The notes below the pieces were generated by a model that saw only the letters and a program-made list of their open reading frames with translations, did not search any database and was not told the DNA's origin. Source: Ctenosaura bakeri (Eukaryota > Chordata > Lepidosauria > Squamata > Iguanidae). From it: a stretch of DNA of 64,000 bases. Both the position numbers and the translations under genes were made by a program. This document shows, piece after piece, positions 1 to 11,793 of the stretch. The DNA is taken from positions 496,001-560,000 of the forward strand of contig CAOLHI010000080.1 of NCBI GenBank assembly GCA_948474755.1. Reading direction: 5' to 3'. Numbering within the stretch: the first letter of the stretch is position 1; each line of letters starts with the position of its first letter.

Positions 1-576
1 AGACATAACACATAGTTGAAAAGAATTTATTTGAGAGGGCATCCACATCACAAACCTGTATCAGTTATGCCACTTTAACTGTCATGCTTCCTTTCTCAGA
101 GAATGCTAGGAACTATCATTTAATTAAGACCATGAGACTTCTGTTTGAGATCTCTAACACTCCATAGAAAACTATAGTCTTCTGGGTTTCCTTGGCAATT
201 TAAAAAGAAAAAACACATACACCTAAATAAAAACTTCATTTTTCTTCAGAAGGGATCAACTGAACTTACATCTTAAGAAGTCAGGTAAAGAAATGGAAGG
301 ATTAGCTTTTACTCCCTTTGTGTTCAAATATCACTCCAAACTCCCCATGACACAGAGTTTAAATGGATCACTGCTTTGTCATTTGAGATGCTCTTTGGCT
401 CAAAAATGTCAAGTGTAGGGCAAGCACCTGCATAGCTCAAGTCTTTAGAAACTGCACATCAGAAACATAAAATGAAACTGACCTTAATCAAAATGACAGC
501 TGTTCTGTTGTACTGCAGCAGCCACACACATGCATATTTTACCCAGGAATATGTCACACAGATTTTAATGATAGTT
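1..576. other. Unique AT-rich sequence, nothing recognised
   Basis: No repeat, hairpin, simple repeat or coding signal that I recognise. Composition is ordinary AT-rich non-coding DNA. Confidence 0.4.
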
Positions 577-638
577 TGCTGTTGCTGTTATGTGCCATTA
601 AATTGACTTTGACTTATGGCAACCCTATGAACAAAGTA
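577..638 (-). mobile_element. Bov-B LINE 3' end, part 1 (split)
   Basis: The strand shown begins with a short GTT/GCT run and continues into GACTTATGGCAACCCTATGA, the reverse complement of the 3' end shared by Bov-B LINEs and Sauria SINEs. It is assigned to Bov-B rather than the SINE because the text resumes at 1003 with internal Bov-B 3'-UTR sequence (CTCCAGAAGATCC, then TCCTGCTTAGG), not with a tRNA head. A TA-flanked MITE occupies 639-1000 between the halves. Another copy of the same 3' region lies at 14,107-14,350. No coding sequence remains. Confidence 0.65.
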
Positions 639-1000
639 CAATGGCCCTTCCACTTTTGCAAGGGTTCAGAGTGCAGAACCTCATGAAAGTGGAAAACTGC
701 AAACGACTGCCCCCCCCCCACAATTGCCCTCCCATTTTCTTCCAGGGCTCCCCCTCCCATTCCCTTGCCTATTGCAGACCAGGACCAGAAGCAAGGGAAT
801 GGGAGGGGGGCTCTGGAAAGGATAGTGTGTATGTGCCTCCCCTCTATTTCCTTGCCTTTTGTCTAGGAGCTTGCCTTCCTTCTCCACACCCAGCCAAACT
901 CAAGAGAATGGGAGGAGAAGAATGGGAGGGAAGGTATACATGCGCCTTATGAATAATCAAATTAACAAAGGTCAAACCTGCAAATGTGGAGGGTGGACTT
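639..1000. mobile_element. Tigger-like (Tc1/mariner) MITE in Bov-B
   Basis: A 362-bp element with imperfect terminal inverted repeats: the left end reads CAATGGCCCTTCCACTTTTG, and the right end read inward gives AAGTCCACCCTCCACATTTG. TA dinucleotides flank both ends (637-638 and 1001-1002), as expected for the Tc1/mariner/pogo superfamily. The interior is rich in GGGAGG/CCCTCC runs and has no transposase. The ends resemble those of the element at 6,066-6,452, so the two are probably related. Removing it rejoins a Bov-B 3' end, which supports the boundaries. Confidence 0.65.
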
Positions 1001-1002
1001 TA

Positions 1003-1067
1003 TCTCCAGAAGATCCTGTTCTAACAGTCCTGCTTAGGATTTCCCAATTCAGGGCTGTGGCTTCCTC
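1003..1067 (-). mobile_element. Bov-B LINE 3' end, part 2
   Basis: Continuation of the remnant from 577-638 after the inserted MITE. It shares the order CTCCAG..., TCCTGCT..AGG, then GGCTGTGGCTTCCT with the copies at 14,107-14,350 and 25,835-25,945. It is broken at its far end by the MITE at 1071. Confidence 0.6.
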
Positions 1068-1070
1068 TAA

Positions 1071-1239
1071 GGCCACTTTCTCACTAGTCTGTTATAGTGC
1101 TATTATTCCACTTGCAACATCCTATGGAATCCTGGGGTTTGCAGTTCAGAGAGGGGCATTTAGAATTCTCAACCAGAGAGCTCTTTGGCCTCAGTAAACT
1201 ACAAGCCCCAGAATATAACAATGTAATTTGGAAATGGCC
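1071..1239. mobile_element. Harbinger-like MITE, TAA target duplication
   Basis: A 169-bp member of the most abundant family in the window. The left end is GGCCACTTTCTCACTAGTCT and the right end is GGAAATGGCC. Between the arms lie the family markers CTATTATTCCACTT, CCTATGGAATCCTGGGG, AGAATTCTCAACCAGAGAGC and TTTGGCCTCAGTAAACTACA. The trinucleotide TAA occurs immediately outside both ends (1068-1070 and 1240-1242), a perfect 3-bp target duplication of the PIF/Harbinger type. GGCC termini also fit that superfamily. There is no transposase; placement rests on ends and target size. Confidence 0.75.
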
Positions 1240-1242
1240 TAA

Positions 1243-1944
1243 GTGTCCAGGATGTCAGTCATATAGCGTCACTTATACCTAAGCCAAACATATACTGCTC
1301 AACATTTATGAGACTGTAAGCCACACACATATCTCATAACTTTTGGTATTCATGTAACCAAATTCATGTAAACCAAAATATAATCCTCCCAACCCTACCT
1401 CTTAATCCAGGCAACACTCTAATCAATGGGTTTCTGAGGTGCTGCAAATCCTAGGAAATGATGACTGTAGTGCTCTCCCAGATGTGGGACAACTGTCAGA
1501 CAGTAGGGGGCCACACTATCCCCAAAGAGATTGGGGGGGCTGCACACACCACACACATATAGCATCTTTTTTTTGCAACCAAAAAAATGTGAGGGGGATT
1601 GCGGTCTAGTCACTTCCTGTTTTGTTTTTTTTAAAGGCTGTTACTGGGGCTTAAATGGTTGCCAAAATGTGGTAAAAATGTGGACTACAATTGACAGACA
1701 AAATGTCTCCCACATCCTTAGAGGCATTTGAGGGCAAATCATCTAAAAAGAAATTAAAAATGAACCTTGGGGGACCCTGAGAGTTGCACACAGCACATGG
1801 GCCATATTTTTACCTCCACAATTCATAGTTAGAGATGGGAGGAGGGGGCAGTTATTCAGAGCAGAGGTGCATTGGTTGTGCTGACTGGCAAGTATGGTCA
1901 TTATAACCCAACACATCTGGCGGACATCAAATTGAGAAAGGCCG
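1243..1944. other. Unique sequence, nothing recognised
   Basis: Ordinary AT-rich sequence with a few short homopolymer runs. No feature supported. Confidence 0.35.
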
Positions 1945-2175
1945 TCATAGTGTGAGACAGCACCTGGATTTCTGTATGGGACAGCAAAATAGTTCTACTG
2001 GATTAGACCAAATCTGTATGTACTCAGCATGCCTCCTCCACCCCCTCGGTGGCCAGCCTGATTCTCCAGGAATCCCATAAGCAAGACTCAATAGCAATAG
2101 CTTTCTCCTGCTGTTTCCTCTCAGCAGCCGGTGCACATTTGACCAAAAACATTTTGTTGGCATCTGCCACCTCCC
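1945..2175 (-). mobile_element. Unclassified dispersed sauropsid-type repeat
   Basis: Contains ACTGGATTAGACCAAA, then GTGGCCAGCCTGATTCTCCA, CCCATAAGCAAGA and AGCAATAGC, followed by CTCCTGCTGTTTCCTCTCAG. I recognise this series as a widely dispersed repeat of reptile genomes but cannot name its class. Boundaries are approximate and no target duplication is visible. Confidence 0.45.
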
Positions 2176-4349
2176 TGTAGAGCTAAAGGCAGGCTACCTG
2201 GAATGCCTAGCTCTGTTCAAAAGAAAATGGCCATGAAGCTGAAGTTCTGACCCACCTCCAACCCCACAGATCAACCAGCATTTGCCATCTAACAATCACT
2301 TCACCATATCGAAGGGTGGCACCAGCCCTGAACTAGTAGTTGGTAGCACCCTGGCTCTGAATATGGAATTTCTATTGAGCTTTCATGGTTGCTGCCAGGC
2401 CTATCCTACAGGCACAAATACCCTGTTCACATGAAACATGGGGAACCAATGTCCATGTGGCTTTATATTCAAAATATAAATGTGGTGAAGACAACAATGA
2501 ATAAAAACATCACACATGAAAATGCTACTCTTTCCATTAATGTTGAAGTCCTCATCAAATAGGCTTTTGTTAACATTAAAGACCTCTGCCTTCCTTCCTG
2601 AATAATCTACATCTCTCTAAGCATATCTTTGTCAATAGTTCTTTGATCTTCAAATACATTTTCTTTATATCTTGTAATTGAAGCCACTGCATCAGTCGGA
2701 GTACAATTGTCAGAATGCACCTGTCAGTGCTGATACTTATTATAGATGGTCCCATTGTTTCATGCAAAGGAGTTAACATAACTGTGTTTTTGCTGTCAAC
2801 ACATGCAAATGGTGTAGGAACTCCAGCACATGCTCTTACAATTCATGTAAATTATTAAGAAAATGATATTTGTTTTAAGTATACCATGATCGCAGGGCAC
2901 AAAATAAAGAGATGTTAAAATATCACTGGAGATATTTACATGTGCAATTGGGGTCTATAAGTCATACATTTAGAAGTTTTTTTTCCTGTTCCTGGACAAT
3001 AAAAAGTTAAATGATATTGATAACCATGGTGCCTGCCTTATTCTCTTTCTCTCCTCCACCGTGCCCCCACCCCACTCTCTTGGCAAGTTTAATAAGCCAA
3101 TATCAAGACCATCTAGGCCTCGAGCTTTTGAAGATTTAAGACTTTTAAATGTGAAGCACCTCATTATATCTGAATATTTTCAATAGAAAAAGTAGATAAG
3201 GCATTGATATGACACCAGTTATCAGTGGTATTTGTTTGACTTCTATTTGAAATGTGCCTCCTTTTTTTTTTTCCAGTGGATAGTGGAATCAAACACTTAT
3301 GAACTGTACAGTATAAAACGGTGTATCAGTTTTCAAATAAGAACATAAAAAGGATACCAGTCTGTTTTCTCGCTCTGTACAAATAAAGAGCTATTGTACA
3401 GTGCAGCATATAACATTTGCTACATGGCCAATTGACTTCCTTCCTCTTAATCAACTACAGTGTTTACCTTCTTATACAAACCATTTCAAAACCATTAAAA
3501 CTAAGAGGATTAGCATCACATTTCTGGCAAAATGCACTTTTATTTCAGCAAATACTACTTTCACTCTCCGAGGAGATTAAACCCCCCCCCCCGAAAGGAA
3601 TGGCTTCTTCATTGTTGCACACCGAAACAGGTATAAACTGTATCTTTCCTTTAAAAAAAATACAGCCCTTTTATCCTTTCAAAGAGGATTGAAAATAAGT
3701 TCAGCTATAGTGGGGGGAGAGGGAGGATCACCCCTGAAATGTGAGTTAAATCCCAGCAATGTAATTTAGATATTCCAACTTTACCATGTAGGGGGAAAAA
3801 ACATACTGCTAATTAGGAATCAAAAGAGATTATTTTTAAATAAAGATGAAAACACTTTTTGGGAAAAAAAGCATGATTTGCTAAAGTGTCATTCTGTGAA
3901 ATGGATTTTAATGAGTGTGCTGAAAATTCAACATCATTTTGACTTTCTGCTTAATTAAAAAAATAACTTAATTAAATAAGCAAGACACTGTTTGATCACG
4001 TGTATTTCCATCGTAAGTACATCGAAGTATGACTAGGACATCTATTATGTGTATTGTTGAATAGATGGCCATCAGTCCATCATGCTTTATGCAGCAGTTG
4101 GGTAGTTCAGCTACCAACCAAAAAATAGCATCTGAGAAACAAAGCCAACAGACAGGTACAGGGATATAATTGACAGGAAGCAAGTTAAACAGAAACAGGA
4201 AGGAAGTTAAGCAGACACGTATGGTACTCAGGATATAAATGCAACAAAGTTCAAAGATATCCTTAGAGTCAGAGTTCAGACCTACAATGATGTTTATTTA
4301 AAATTCAGTTTTCAAGTGTAGCTGTGGGAACTGTACAAGATTTTTGTTT
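2176..4349. other. Unique AT-rich sequence
   Basis: No repeat recognised apart from short poly-T, poly-C and poly-A runs. The stretch around 2,560-3,180 and 3,860-3,980 has the texture of slowly evolving non-coding DNA (homeodomain-type AATTAA cores, no simple repeats), but that is only an impression. Confidence 0.35.
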
Positions 4350-4490
4350 TGGTTGTATAGGCTATATTTCAGAGGAAGGAACTGGTAAAACCATCTCTGA
4401 GTATTCCTTGTCTAAGAAAACTTTGTGAAATTGATGGGGTCTCCATAAGTCAACCAGCAACCTGAAGGCACACACATACATACAGAAGTG
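4350..4490 (+). mobile_element. 5S-type SINE, 5'-truncated
   Basis: Body and tail of the 5S rRNA-derived SINE family: TATAGGCTATATTTCAGAGG, AAGGAACTGGTAAAACCA, CTCTGAGTATTCCTTG, then GGGGTCTCCATAAGTC and a CCTGAAGGCACACACA tail. The same modules follow the 5S-like head in the copies at 22,838-23,075 and 51,475-51,700. Here the head is absent or too decayed to see. Confidence 0.65.
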
Positions 4491-5749
4491 TTGTTAACTT
4501 CCACAGCAGGGCATTTTTTGACTTACCATTGGCTCTCCCTGCAGTTTAACCCATGGAAAATCAACAGCAAGACCCAGCACATGGAGCTAAGATGCTAGTT
4601 TTGGCTCTTCCTTTTGCATCTTCTTTGTGTTTTAAAGCTGAATGCCTGAACCATGTTTCTAGGGCAGTTTGAAACAGAGGTGTGCCTCACACATGGTCCT
4701 CCAGGAAATATGGCACATAAAGCAAAACCCTCAATGGGCTTGGCTATGTCCAAGTCTTCAGGACTGAGAGGGCCAAGGAGAATTAAAATGATATGGAGAG
4801 TTCAGGAGAAAGTTGGAGATAGACAGCTCAAGAGAAATCCTTGGTGTCATGCCCTACATTTTTGTTCCACATCTTGTCTGTTTGCCTTCTTGTGCATCAA
4901 ACATCCCATAGATTGCTTCTTCTGTGGAAATGATCCCACTGTATTCTTTCACTATTGTCTCTACAGTTCTGTCCCCAGTTCTTCCAGGTCTCCCTCCAAT
5001 TGTTTCCCAGGTTACTTGGATTTTCCCTTGTTGTTTTGCTCACATGAAGATTCTGAGAACAATTCAATGCAAGCTGGTCTGGCCCAAGACATTTTGTGGT
5101 CTGAGGCAAAAGACAAGATGATAGTCTTCCTCTTTTTCTGAAAATGGACTAGATAGTAGATGAATCTCACTTATACACTGTAAAATAGGATATTGCTTTC
5201 CACTGCTCTCAAGGATAGTGGAATCATGTGGTACACAGAGCTCTAGCCAAGTGACTTGAATGGCTGGACATGTATGTGTGGAGATGAAACAGCTGAAGCA
5301 ATACTGCTACCCCAGCACTTGCTGCCTGAGGCACTTGCCCTAGCTTGTCCAATGATAGGGTGGGACTTGATACTCCAGGATATCTGTGGCTTGGGTCTGC
5401 TGTGTTATGGATAAACATATCCATTACATATAGTCAAGTCCAAATAACAACTTTGTAGAAAACAGTTATTCTACAGAGATAATCACTCTTGATCTCCTTG
5501 AATATGTTGATTCCATTGTGGGATAAATTTCCTATTCAGCCATGTAGGTTACCAGATGACCTTGAGCCCTTCTGTATCTTGCAGCCTAATATACTGTATT
5601 TCACAAGGCTAACATACTGTAGTTCACCCAGGTAACATACTGTAGTTCATAAGGCAGTTGCAAGGATAAAAGTGTGGGACACTGCTATAGTTCACTATTA
5701 ATAGTTAGTCTCAAAGAGAGTAGGCTCTCTCTAGGTTCTACCACCATCC
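4491..5749. other. Unique sequence, nothing recognised
   Basis: Contains open frames of up to 162 codons, but none resembles a known family and frames overlap on both strands. Nothing else recognised. Confidence 0.35.
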
Positions 5750-6063
5750 TGGGCACACATGGTGAGAAAGACTCTTCTTAGTAGCTGCTCCCAAGTTATG
5801 GAACTCCCTTCCCCAGAAGATCTGGTTGGCCCCCTCCCTGCTGTCTTTCCACCATTAAGTAAAGACCTTTTTATTTAAGAAAGTTTTTGATTTTTAGAGT
5901 GTGAGCTAGCTAATGTTTTAATGAGGGTGGGAGTATAGTGTTTTAATTTTATTACATTTTTGGAATCTTTTAATGCTGTTTTTAACTTGTTTTTATGTTG
6001 TGTTTTTAAACAGAAATTTTATGTAATTGCGCTTTACTGTCTGTATTAACCGTTTTTAAAATG
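5750..6063 (+). mobile_element. L2/CR1-group LINE 3' end, part 1
   Basis: Matches the end of ORF2 and the 3' UTR of an L2-like LINE. A TGGAACTCCCTTCCC region corresponds to the W-N-S-L-P stretch near the ORF2 C-terminus, then AAAGACCTTTTTATTTAAGA and a long T-rich 3' UTR. It is interrupted at 6,064 by a Tigger-like MITE and resumes at 6,455 with the typical tail. Heavily mutated, no intact frame. Confidence 0.6.
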
Positions 6064-6065
6064 TA

Positions 6066-6452
6066 TGGTCAACCCTCCACATTTGCTGGTTTCACTTTTG
6101 CAGATTTGATTATTCATGGATTGTTTGCTGTCACCTCTGCTGTCTCCCTATGCCATTTTTAATAAGGACTGGAAGCCTCGCGAGACTGAGAAACGGCAAA
6201 CGAGGCTTGTAACTCCCTTATTAAAAATGGTGTGGGGCAGCAGTGGAGGTGGCAGTAAGCCCCACCAGCCAACCACTTTTGCCTTGTGAAGGAACCCTGA
6301 TGCCGCAAAGGAATCCATGGTATGTTGAATATGGTGATCATATTTTGTGTGTGTGTTAAACATGGTTTAGGAAGGCCTAGAGTTATTAATGGTTTTTCTA
6401 TTTTTACGGAGGTCTTGTGCCCCTAACCCTAGTGAATGTAGAGGGATGACTG
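6066..6452. mobile_element. Tigger-like MITE inside L2-like LINE
   Basis: A 387-bp element flanked by TA on both sides (6,064-6,065 and 6,453-6,454). The left end is TGGTCAACCCTCCACATTTG; the right end read inward is CAGTCATCCCTCTACATTCA. Internal inverted segments (CCATTTTTAATAAGG at 6,153 and CTTATTAAAAATGG at 6,218) give a central hairpin. No transposase. The ends match the pogo/Tigger style within Tc1/mariner. It sits cleanly between the two halves of a LINE tail. Confidence 0.7.
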
Positions 6453-6454
6453 TA

Positions 6455-6550
6455 GTATGCTTTTAAAACATTGTATGCCACCTTGTATCCTATGTTGGTA
6501 GAAAGGTGGGATATAAATAAATACATATTAATTAATTAATTAATTAATTT
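6455..6550 (+). mobile_element. L2-like LINE tail plus (TAAT)n
   Basis: ATGCCACCTTGTATCC, then GAAAGGTGGGATATAAATAA, the standard end of L2-like LINEs in sauropsids, running into a (TAAT)n stretch at 6,528-6,550. It is the second part of the LINE begun at 5,750. Confidence 0.65.
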
Positions 6551-8548
6551 TGGGTATAGTGAATGAGAGCACAAGTATATACCATTGATACAATGGGACT
6601 AAGCAAGTGACACTCTGCAGTAATGTTCAGGTTGTCCTAAGCTCCTTGGAAGAAAACAAGGACAGAAAGGTATTAATTTAAAGGGGAAACAGTGACTTCT
6701 AAGATATCAAAAATCCATAACCATAACCTCCAACTGCCCCAGTTTGGCAGGGACAGTCCTGATTAATCCCCTGTTGTCTCCTGTTTCAGCTCTTTTCAAA
6801 ATGTCTCAGTTTCTTGTTCCTTCTCCATTTTTCTCCATTCATTCTTGGCTTACTACAATTGCTACAAACTGAGTACAAAGTTCAAAAGTAGCTTGCACTC
6901 AGTTAGGTCAGCAGATGGAAAGGGGTAGAATCTTGCGCTTGCCATTAGGGTTCTGGCAAAAGCAAACTACTACGGTCTCTCCTAGCCTGTGTGTTTCACT
7001 CTGTTAATACTGTTTTTCTCCCCTCATCTCAACAACATTCTGATGTTTTCATTTGTGAAATGAGTAACACCTAACTTAACTTGAAGCACCTTGCTTAGGC
7101 TGAGTCACTAGAATCTGGAAACTACCTCTGAATACTGCGTCATAATATCAGGCTATCTTATTCCAATTGAGAGGGTTAAATGATACTGAAAGCATGTGCC
7201 TTTAGCACCTTGGTGTATAGATTGCATACATCCATGCTACAAGGTATTATATGGAGCAGGGCCTAAAAGAAGCTTAATTTAAGTCCTTGTTTCTGTCTTT
7301 AGGAGTTAAATGCTATCATGCCCAATCTTCTAAGCTGGCTAAAGCAAAGGTGGAGGGGAGTAAACTGGCTAACGCAAGGGGGAGGGAGCCACCTATACTG
7401 TATATTAAAGGGTTTCTGATTTTTTCAAAATGATAACCTGCTGAAGGAAATGATGTACTATGCCACAGTACCTGGTTGTCTAATTGCAAACCATGCAACC
7501 TTATCCCCGCAGAGATTCTCAGATAAAGCACCACTGTCATCACCTCCACCCGCTCTGGCTCCACTCTTTGTGCTCTACAGCAGGTAAGACAAGCAACAAG
7601 GCCTGGTGCATTTAAAAGGTAGGGTACATTTGAGAAACCGGACAATTACCAATGCCCATGTGGACACACGTGCAGAGGCAATGTAACAACTCAGTGACAG
7701 AAGGCTTTTCAACTGGGTACTATTAAAAGGCAATGTTTGGCTTTGAGAAGAGCAGTAACCTTGGATTGCTACATTTGCAAGCTGCTTGCAAGCAAGAGGC
7801 CTCACAGAGCCTGCCTGCATTTGGAACAGTGTGTTTGCTTTGCTTAAAAGGATGTGTTCAATAAAATTCTATCCATATTTGCTAATCCAGACAGGTTCAT
7901 GTCAGCTAGGCTTTCTCAAAAACTGGTACCAAGAGTCTTAATATTTTTACCCAACTTCAGTCCCCCCCAATTCTGGCACCTCTGTGGCATTTCTTTTCCA
8001 AATACTCTATTCAAATTGCCCAGAGCTCTGATTCTCCACACCATTTCTTCCTCTTGCCTCTTTCACAACCTGCCCCTTGTCTCCAACATGAGATAATTGG
8101 TCCTGCCACAATCAATGATTCATGACCTGTTGTCTCTTCCAGCACCCCTTGCCACTGGACTTTCAGTCTGTGCTTTGGAATCCCTGACCCTTAACTAATT
8201 ATTCTCAGCTAGCGAAAGTATCTAATCTTACCCAGTTTAAAAATCCTCAGTTCCCACCTTCAGCCCAATGTGTAGTCATTCATCTCCCTCACTTCCAAGA
8301 CTTCTTACTTCATGCCTGTCTTTTTCTGTCTTCATCTTGCACCAGTTTCACTTGGGCTTCAGCCCTCTTTGGCTCCATTATCTCAACACAATTTCACTTC
8401 TTTTTCTTCTCCACTCTTTAATTTTTTGCTGATCTTTCCCTCACTCTGGTGTTTGTTCAGCCTTTGAATCTCCCATTTCTCCTCTCTACCCTTACTAGGC
8501 ACCATGAGTCTCATTCTTTCCCACACCCATCTCATTCCCCTTCTCTCT
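6551..8548. other. Unique sequence, nothing recognised
   Basis: No repeat family recognised. A CAG|GTAAGA string at about 7,579 looks like a splice donor but no credible exon precedes it. Confidence 0.35.
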
Positions 8549-8750
8549 GGCTATTTCCACACTACACTGTTATAGTGCTATTATTCCACTTTCAACATTC
8601 TATGGAATTCTGGAATTTGCAGTTTAAGGAGGGACATTTAGAATTCTCAGCCAGAGAGCTCCTTGGCCTCAGTGCACTACAAACATCAGAATTCCACAGG
8701 ATGTTGAAAGTGGAATAATAGCACTATAACAATGTAGTGCAGAAATTGCC
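8549..8750. mobile_element. Harbinger-like MITE
   Basis: A near-complete 202-bp copy: the left end GGCTATTTCCACACTACACT and the right end AGTGCAGAAATTGCC form inverted repeats that extend through CTATTATTCCACTTTCAACA and its complement TGTTGAAAGTGGAATAATAG. The whole element can fold into one long hairpin. The 3-bp flanks (TCT and TAT) no longer match. Confidence 0.7.
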
Positions 8751-11060
8751 TATATGATATTTAGAACAACAAAGTCACAGTTTCTAGCAGGATGTCTGTT
8801 TCCAACAAGATTAAGCAAATATTGGCATGTTGGATGGAATAGGCTTTGACCAGGCAGCTACACTAATACATGCAGTGGTGGAAGACTGAAATGAGGACTA
8901 CTCCTTCCTGATCTCACTATCTGAAGTACTATCCCAAAGTCAATCAGTTCAGCCAGTTTGCCTGTCAGATATTCCTGTGGCGAACAGGGAGAGCTAAAAA
9001 TCTCTTTTGCTGTACGGGACTGCACAGCCTGACATGAGCCAAACAAAGAACCCCAGGGAAGATAGGCAAATCTTGGCTCAAATAGAACATCTGAAGTAGC
9101 AAAATCTGGAAAAGAGGTGGAATACAGCACTTATAAAGCACTGTACCTCCAAACTGTGTAAAATATGTGGAAGAACATTTAATTGTTTGCATTGAGTCTA
9201 AGAATTCTGAAGCATCATAAACATACTAGAAGATGAAACTGTCTCTCTGTGCTGCAATAAACTTAGGTGCACTAAATGTCATCTTAGGTACATAAAAACA
9301 TGGATGCATAGAAATGTATTACTGATATCTTATTTTGGCTACCTAGTTACATATGCTTAACTATGTAATGTCTCTCAGCCTGACCCTCCTCAACAGACAG
9401 CAGCCACATTGGGCTAGGTAGGTCTGTTCAACTGTCAATAGGGGCACAAAGAAGATGACATTTCCATACTCCTCCCACCAGCAAGCAAGGTTGTAACTAG
9501 GGATTGCAACAGAGGTCCCACTTCTGATTGTCACAGCCTTGCTCAGTGGTGGGAAGGGTCTGGAAACATCCTCCTCCTTGTACCCCAATCAACAATTGAA
9601 CATACCTCCTTTGCTTGATGTTAAGGTAGGATTGGCGGGGGCACTAAGTAGTCTTACTGCATAGGGAACAGTTAAGGATCTGTAACTCTAGGTTACAAGT
9701 CCATAACTGTAATACAGAATGCCAGCCTATGTTTTTACAAATCCTCCACAAGATCACAAAAAAAGCTGTGCATAAAAATTTAACTTACTATTTTCCAAAT
9801 ACAAGTTATTTAAACTTATTCTGAGATACAGTTCCTTCAGTACCAATAACATTGCTAGTTAATCTGAAGCAAATTCTTGTTTAAGTTTTAAAATACAGTA
9901 TTTCCACCTAGTTGTATTGGCATATTTGGCTATATGCAACCACCAGCTGCAGGAAAATTTCTCACCTTTGTTTGGGAACCAATCAGGAAATTAGGCTGTG
10001 TTCATGTTTTGGGACAAACATGAACTTCAGCATAGGTTCATGAAAAGATCTGCAAGTGTTAAGGGACAAACAGGAAAAAAGTTCAGTGTGACATTTGAAC
10101 AATGTATATTTTCCATGGAAGACTAAATGCAAAGATGACCAGCAATTAACAGTTGCATAATATTTACTCAGAACTTCTACTTTTTACTGTTGTCACTAGG
10201 AGCAATGCCAAGATTCTTCTTTAAGCAGCTATTTTCTGTTCCTGGCTAGTATCATATGCAAATTAAAACCTTTCTATTTGACTACTTTCTCTATTGAGCA
10301 AACACTGTAAATAAACTATATTTTCAGCTTAGCAAACTTCAAGTTACAGAACTTTCTGTTGTGAAAAAAGTGTTCAGTTTTGTTTTGGACTTGTGCATTT
10401 TATATTTAAGTTTACAAAACAGAATAACAATGGCTATCGTAATTTGCCCAGGACAGGATAACAATACACAGTTCATAGTGACAAATATGAATCCTCCAGG
10501 GTAGCAAACACAGTGTAAGCCACATTAAGAGGAGACTGTTCATTTTAAAAATTTATGTAAACAAGGGATAGATTACTCAACAATTTCTAAATAATATTAT
10601 GTGTAATTCTAGTGGTACTATCAGATATTGGTACAATTCAGACACAATGATCTCCATTTAAAAACAAAAATAATTTATTTGAATGAGAACAATGGCCACA
10701 TCAGTTTCTTCTCTCATTCTTTTCAACTGCATACCGTAATTAAGACTAAGAAACTTTAAATCTGTCAATCCTTTCCTTCATATAAGGAAACTGTGGCTTA
10801 ATCTCATCTTTAGGAGGAGGATCCTTCTTCTGAAGTCCAAGATTAAACCAGAACTTCCCAGTTCAGATGCAATGGAAAACCATGTTTTCTCTTAAAAGGT
10901 GGTGGGGGGACTGCGGAACCCTTGAATGTACAGCATGGAAGAGAAAGGAGTAGTAGGGAGAGAAGGCAAAAGATGTCATGTACCCATTTTTCTTGAACTT
11001 GTCCTTGGTCTACTCACTAAAAAATGAGATTGTTATATTTGAACAGGGATATTCTCACAT
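8751..11060. other. Unique AT-rich sequence
   Basis: No repeats recognised. The segment 9,850-10,330 is repeat-free and AT-rich and might hold conserved non-coding sequence; nothing in it identifies a function. Confidence 0.35.
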
Positions 11061-11447
11061 TTTATTTTATTTATATCCCATATTTCTCTTTGTACAGGAT
11101 CTAAGGCGGCTTGCAAGCAATTAAAAACAGGGTTCAGCTAAAACATATTTGTACAAAAGTTTAAAAAATTAAACAAAAGAATGTGGTGAAAAACTGCAAA
11201 CTTAAAACAATATAAAACACATTTAAAACATACTAAAGAAAAATAATAATAAAAGCCCAGTCTCATTAAAAGCCCTTTCTGCCACGTGAATTATAAGCCG
11301 AAAGCTTGCCTGAATAAAAGGGTCTTTCACCTGTCAGTAGAAGGAGAAGAGAGAGGAGGCCAACTGAACTTCCCCTCAGAGAGCAACTTGGGATCAATGA
11401 CCAGAAAGTCTCTCTCCTGCGTACTCAGCAAACATGATCATGATGGC
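11061..11447 (-). mobile_element. L2-like LINE 3' UTR, minus strand
   Basis: Read on the minus strand this ends in the tail AAGCCGCCTTAGATCC..ATATAAATAAAA (the given strand shows TATTTATATCCCATATTTCT and CTAAGGCGGCTTGCAAGC). It is followed upstream by the AAAGGGTCTTTCACCTG module of the LINE's 3' region. Together with 11,650-11,793 and 12,032-12,395 it forms one LINE broken by two SINEs. Confidence 0.65.
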
Positions 11448-11649
11448 TGTTGTTGCTGCTCTTGTTGTGTGCCTTCAAGTTGCTTTTGACTTATGGTGAC
11501 CCTAAGACAAACCTATCACGGGGTTTTCTGGGGGCTAAGAGTATGTGATATGCCCAAGCTCCCCTAGTGGCTTTCCATAGATTAGCAGGGGATCGAACCC
11601 TGGTCTCCACGGTCAGTCCAATGCTCAAACCACTACACCACAGTGGTGC
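11448..11649 (-). mobile_element. Sauria-type SINE
   Basis: Minus-strand copy: the given strand shows the (GTT)n tail, GTGCCTTCAAGTTGCTTTTG, ATGGTGACCCTAAGACAAAC, the middle block, then GATCGAACCCTGGTCTCCAC (complement of the pol III B box) and CTCAAACCACTACACCAC (complement of the A-box region). It retains both internal promoter boxes in degraded form. It is inserted in the L2-like LINE. Confidence 0.85.
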
Positions 11650-11793
11650 TATTAAAGTAGTAGTACTGAAATAAGCCTTAAAGATCTTAAAACTCAGGCA
11701 GGCTCATAGAGGGAGATATGGTATTTCAGTTAGTCTGGACCCAAGGCATATAGGGCCTTAAAGATCATAACCAGAACAATGATGCAAGTGAAG
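11650..11793 (-). mobile_element. L2-like LINE, middle part
   Basis: Continues the LINE between two SINEs: GCATATAGGGCCTTAAAGAT is the AGGGCTTTATAGGTC-type block found between ORF2 and the tail in this family. Confidence 0.55.

Noticed and set aside
4653..5141. 162-codon frame
   Set aside because: No recognisable domain, overlapping frames in other phases and strands, no splice or promoter context; chance frame.
7575..7590. Splice donor-like CAG|GTAAGA
   Set aside because: Single site with no upstream coding exon or partner acceptor; expected by chance in 64 kb.
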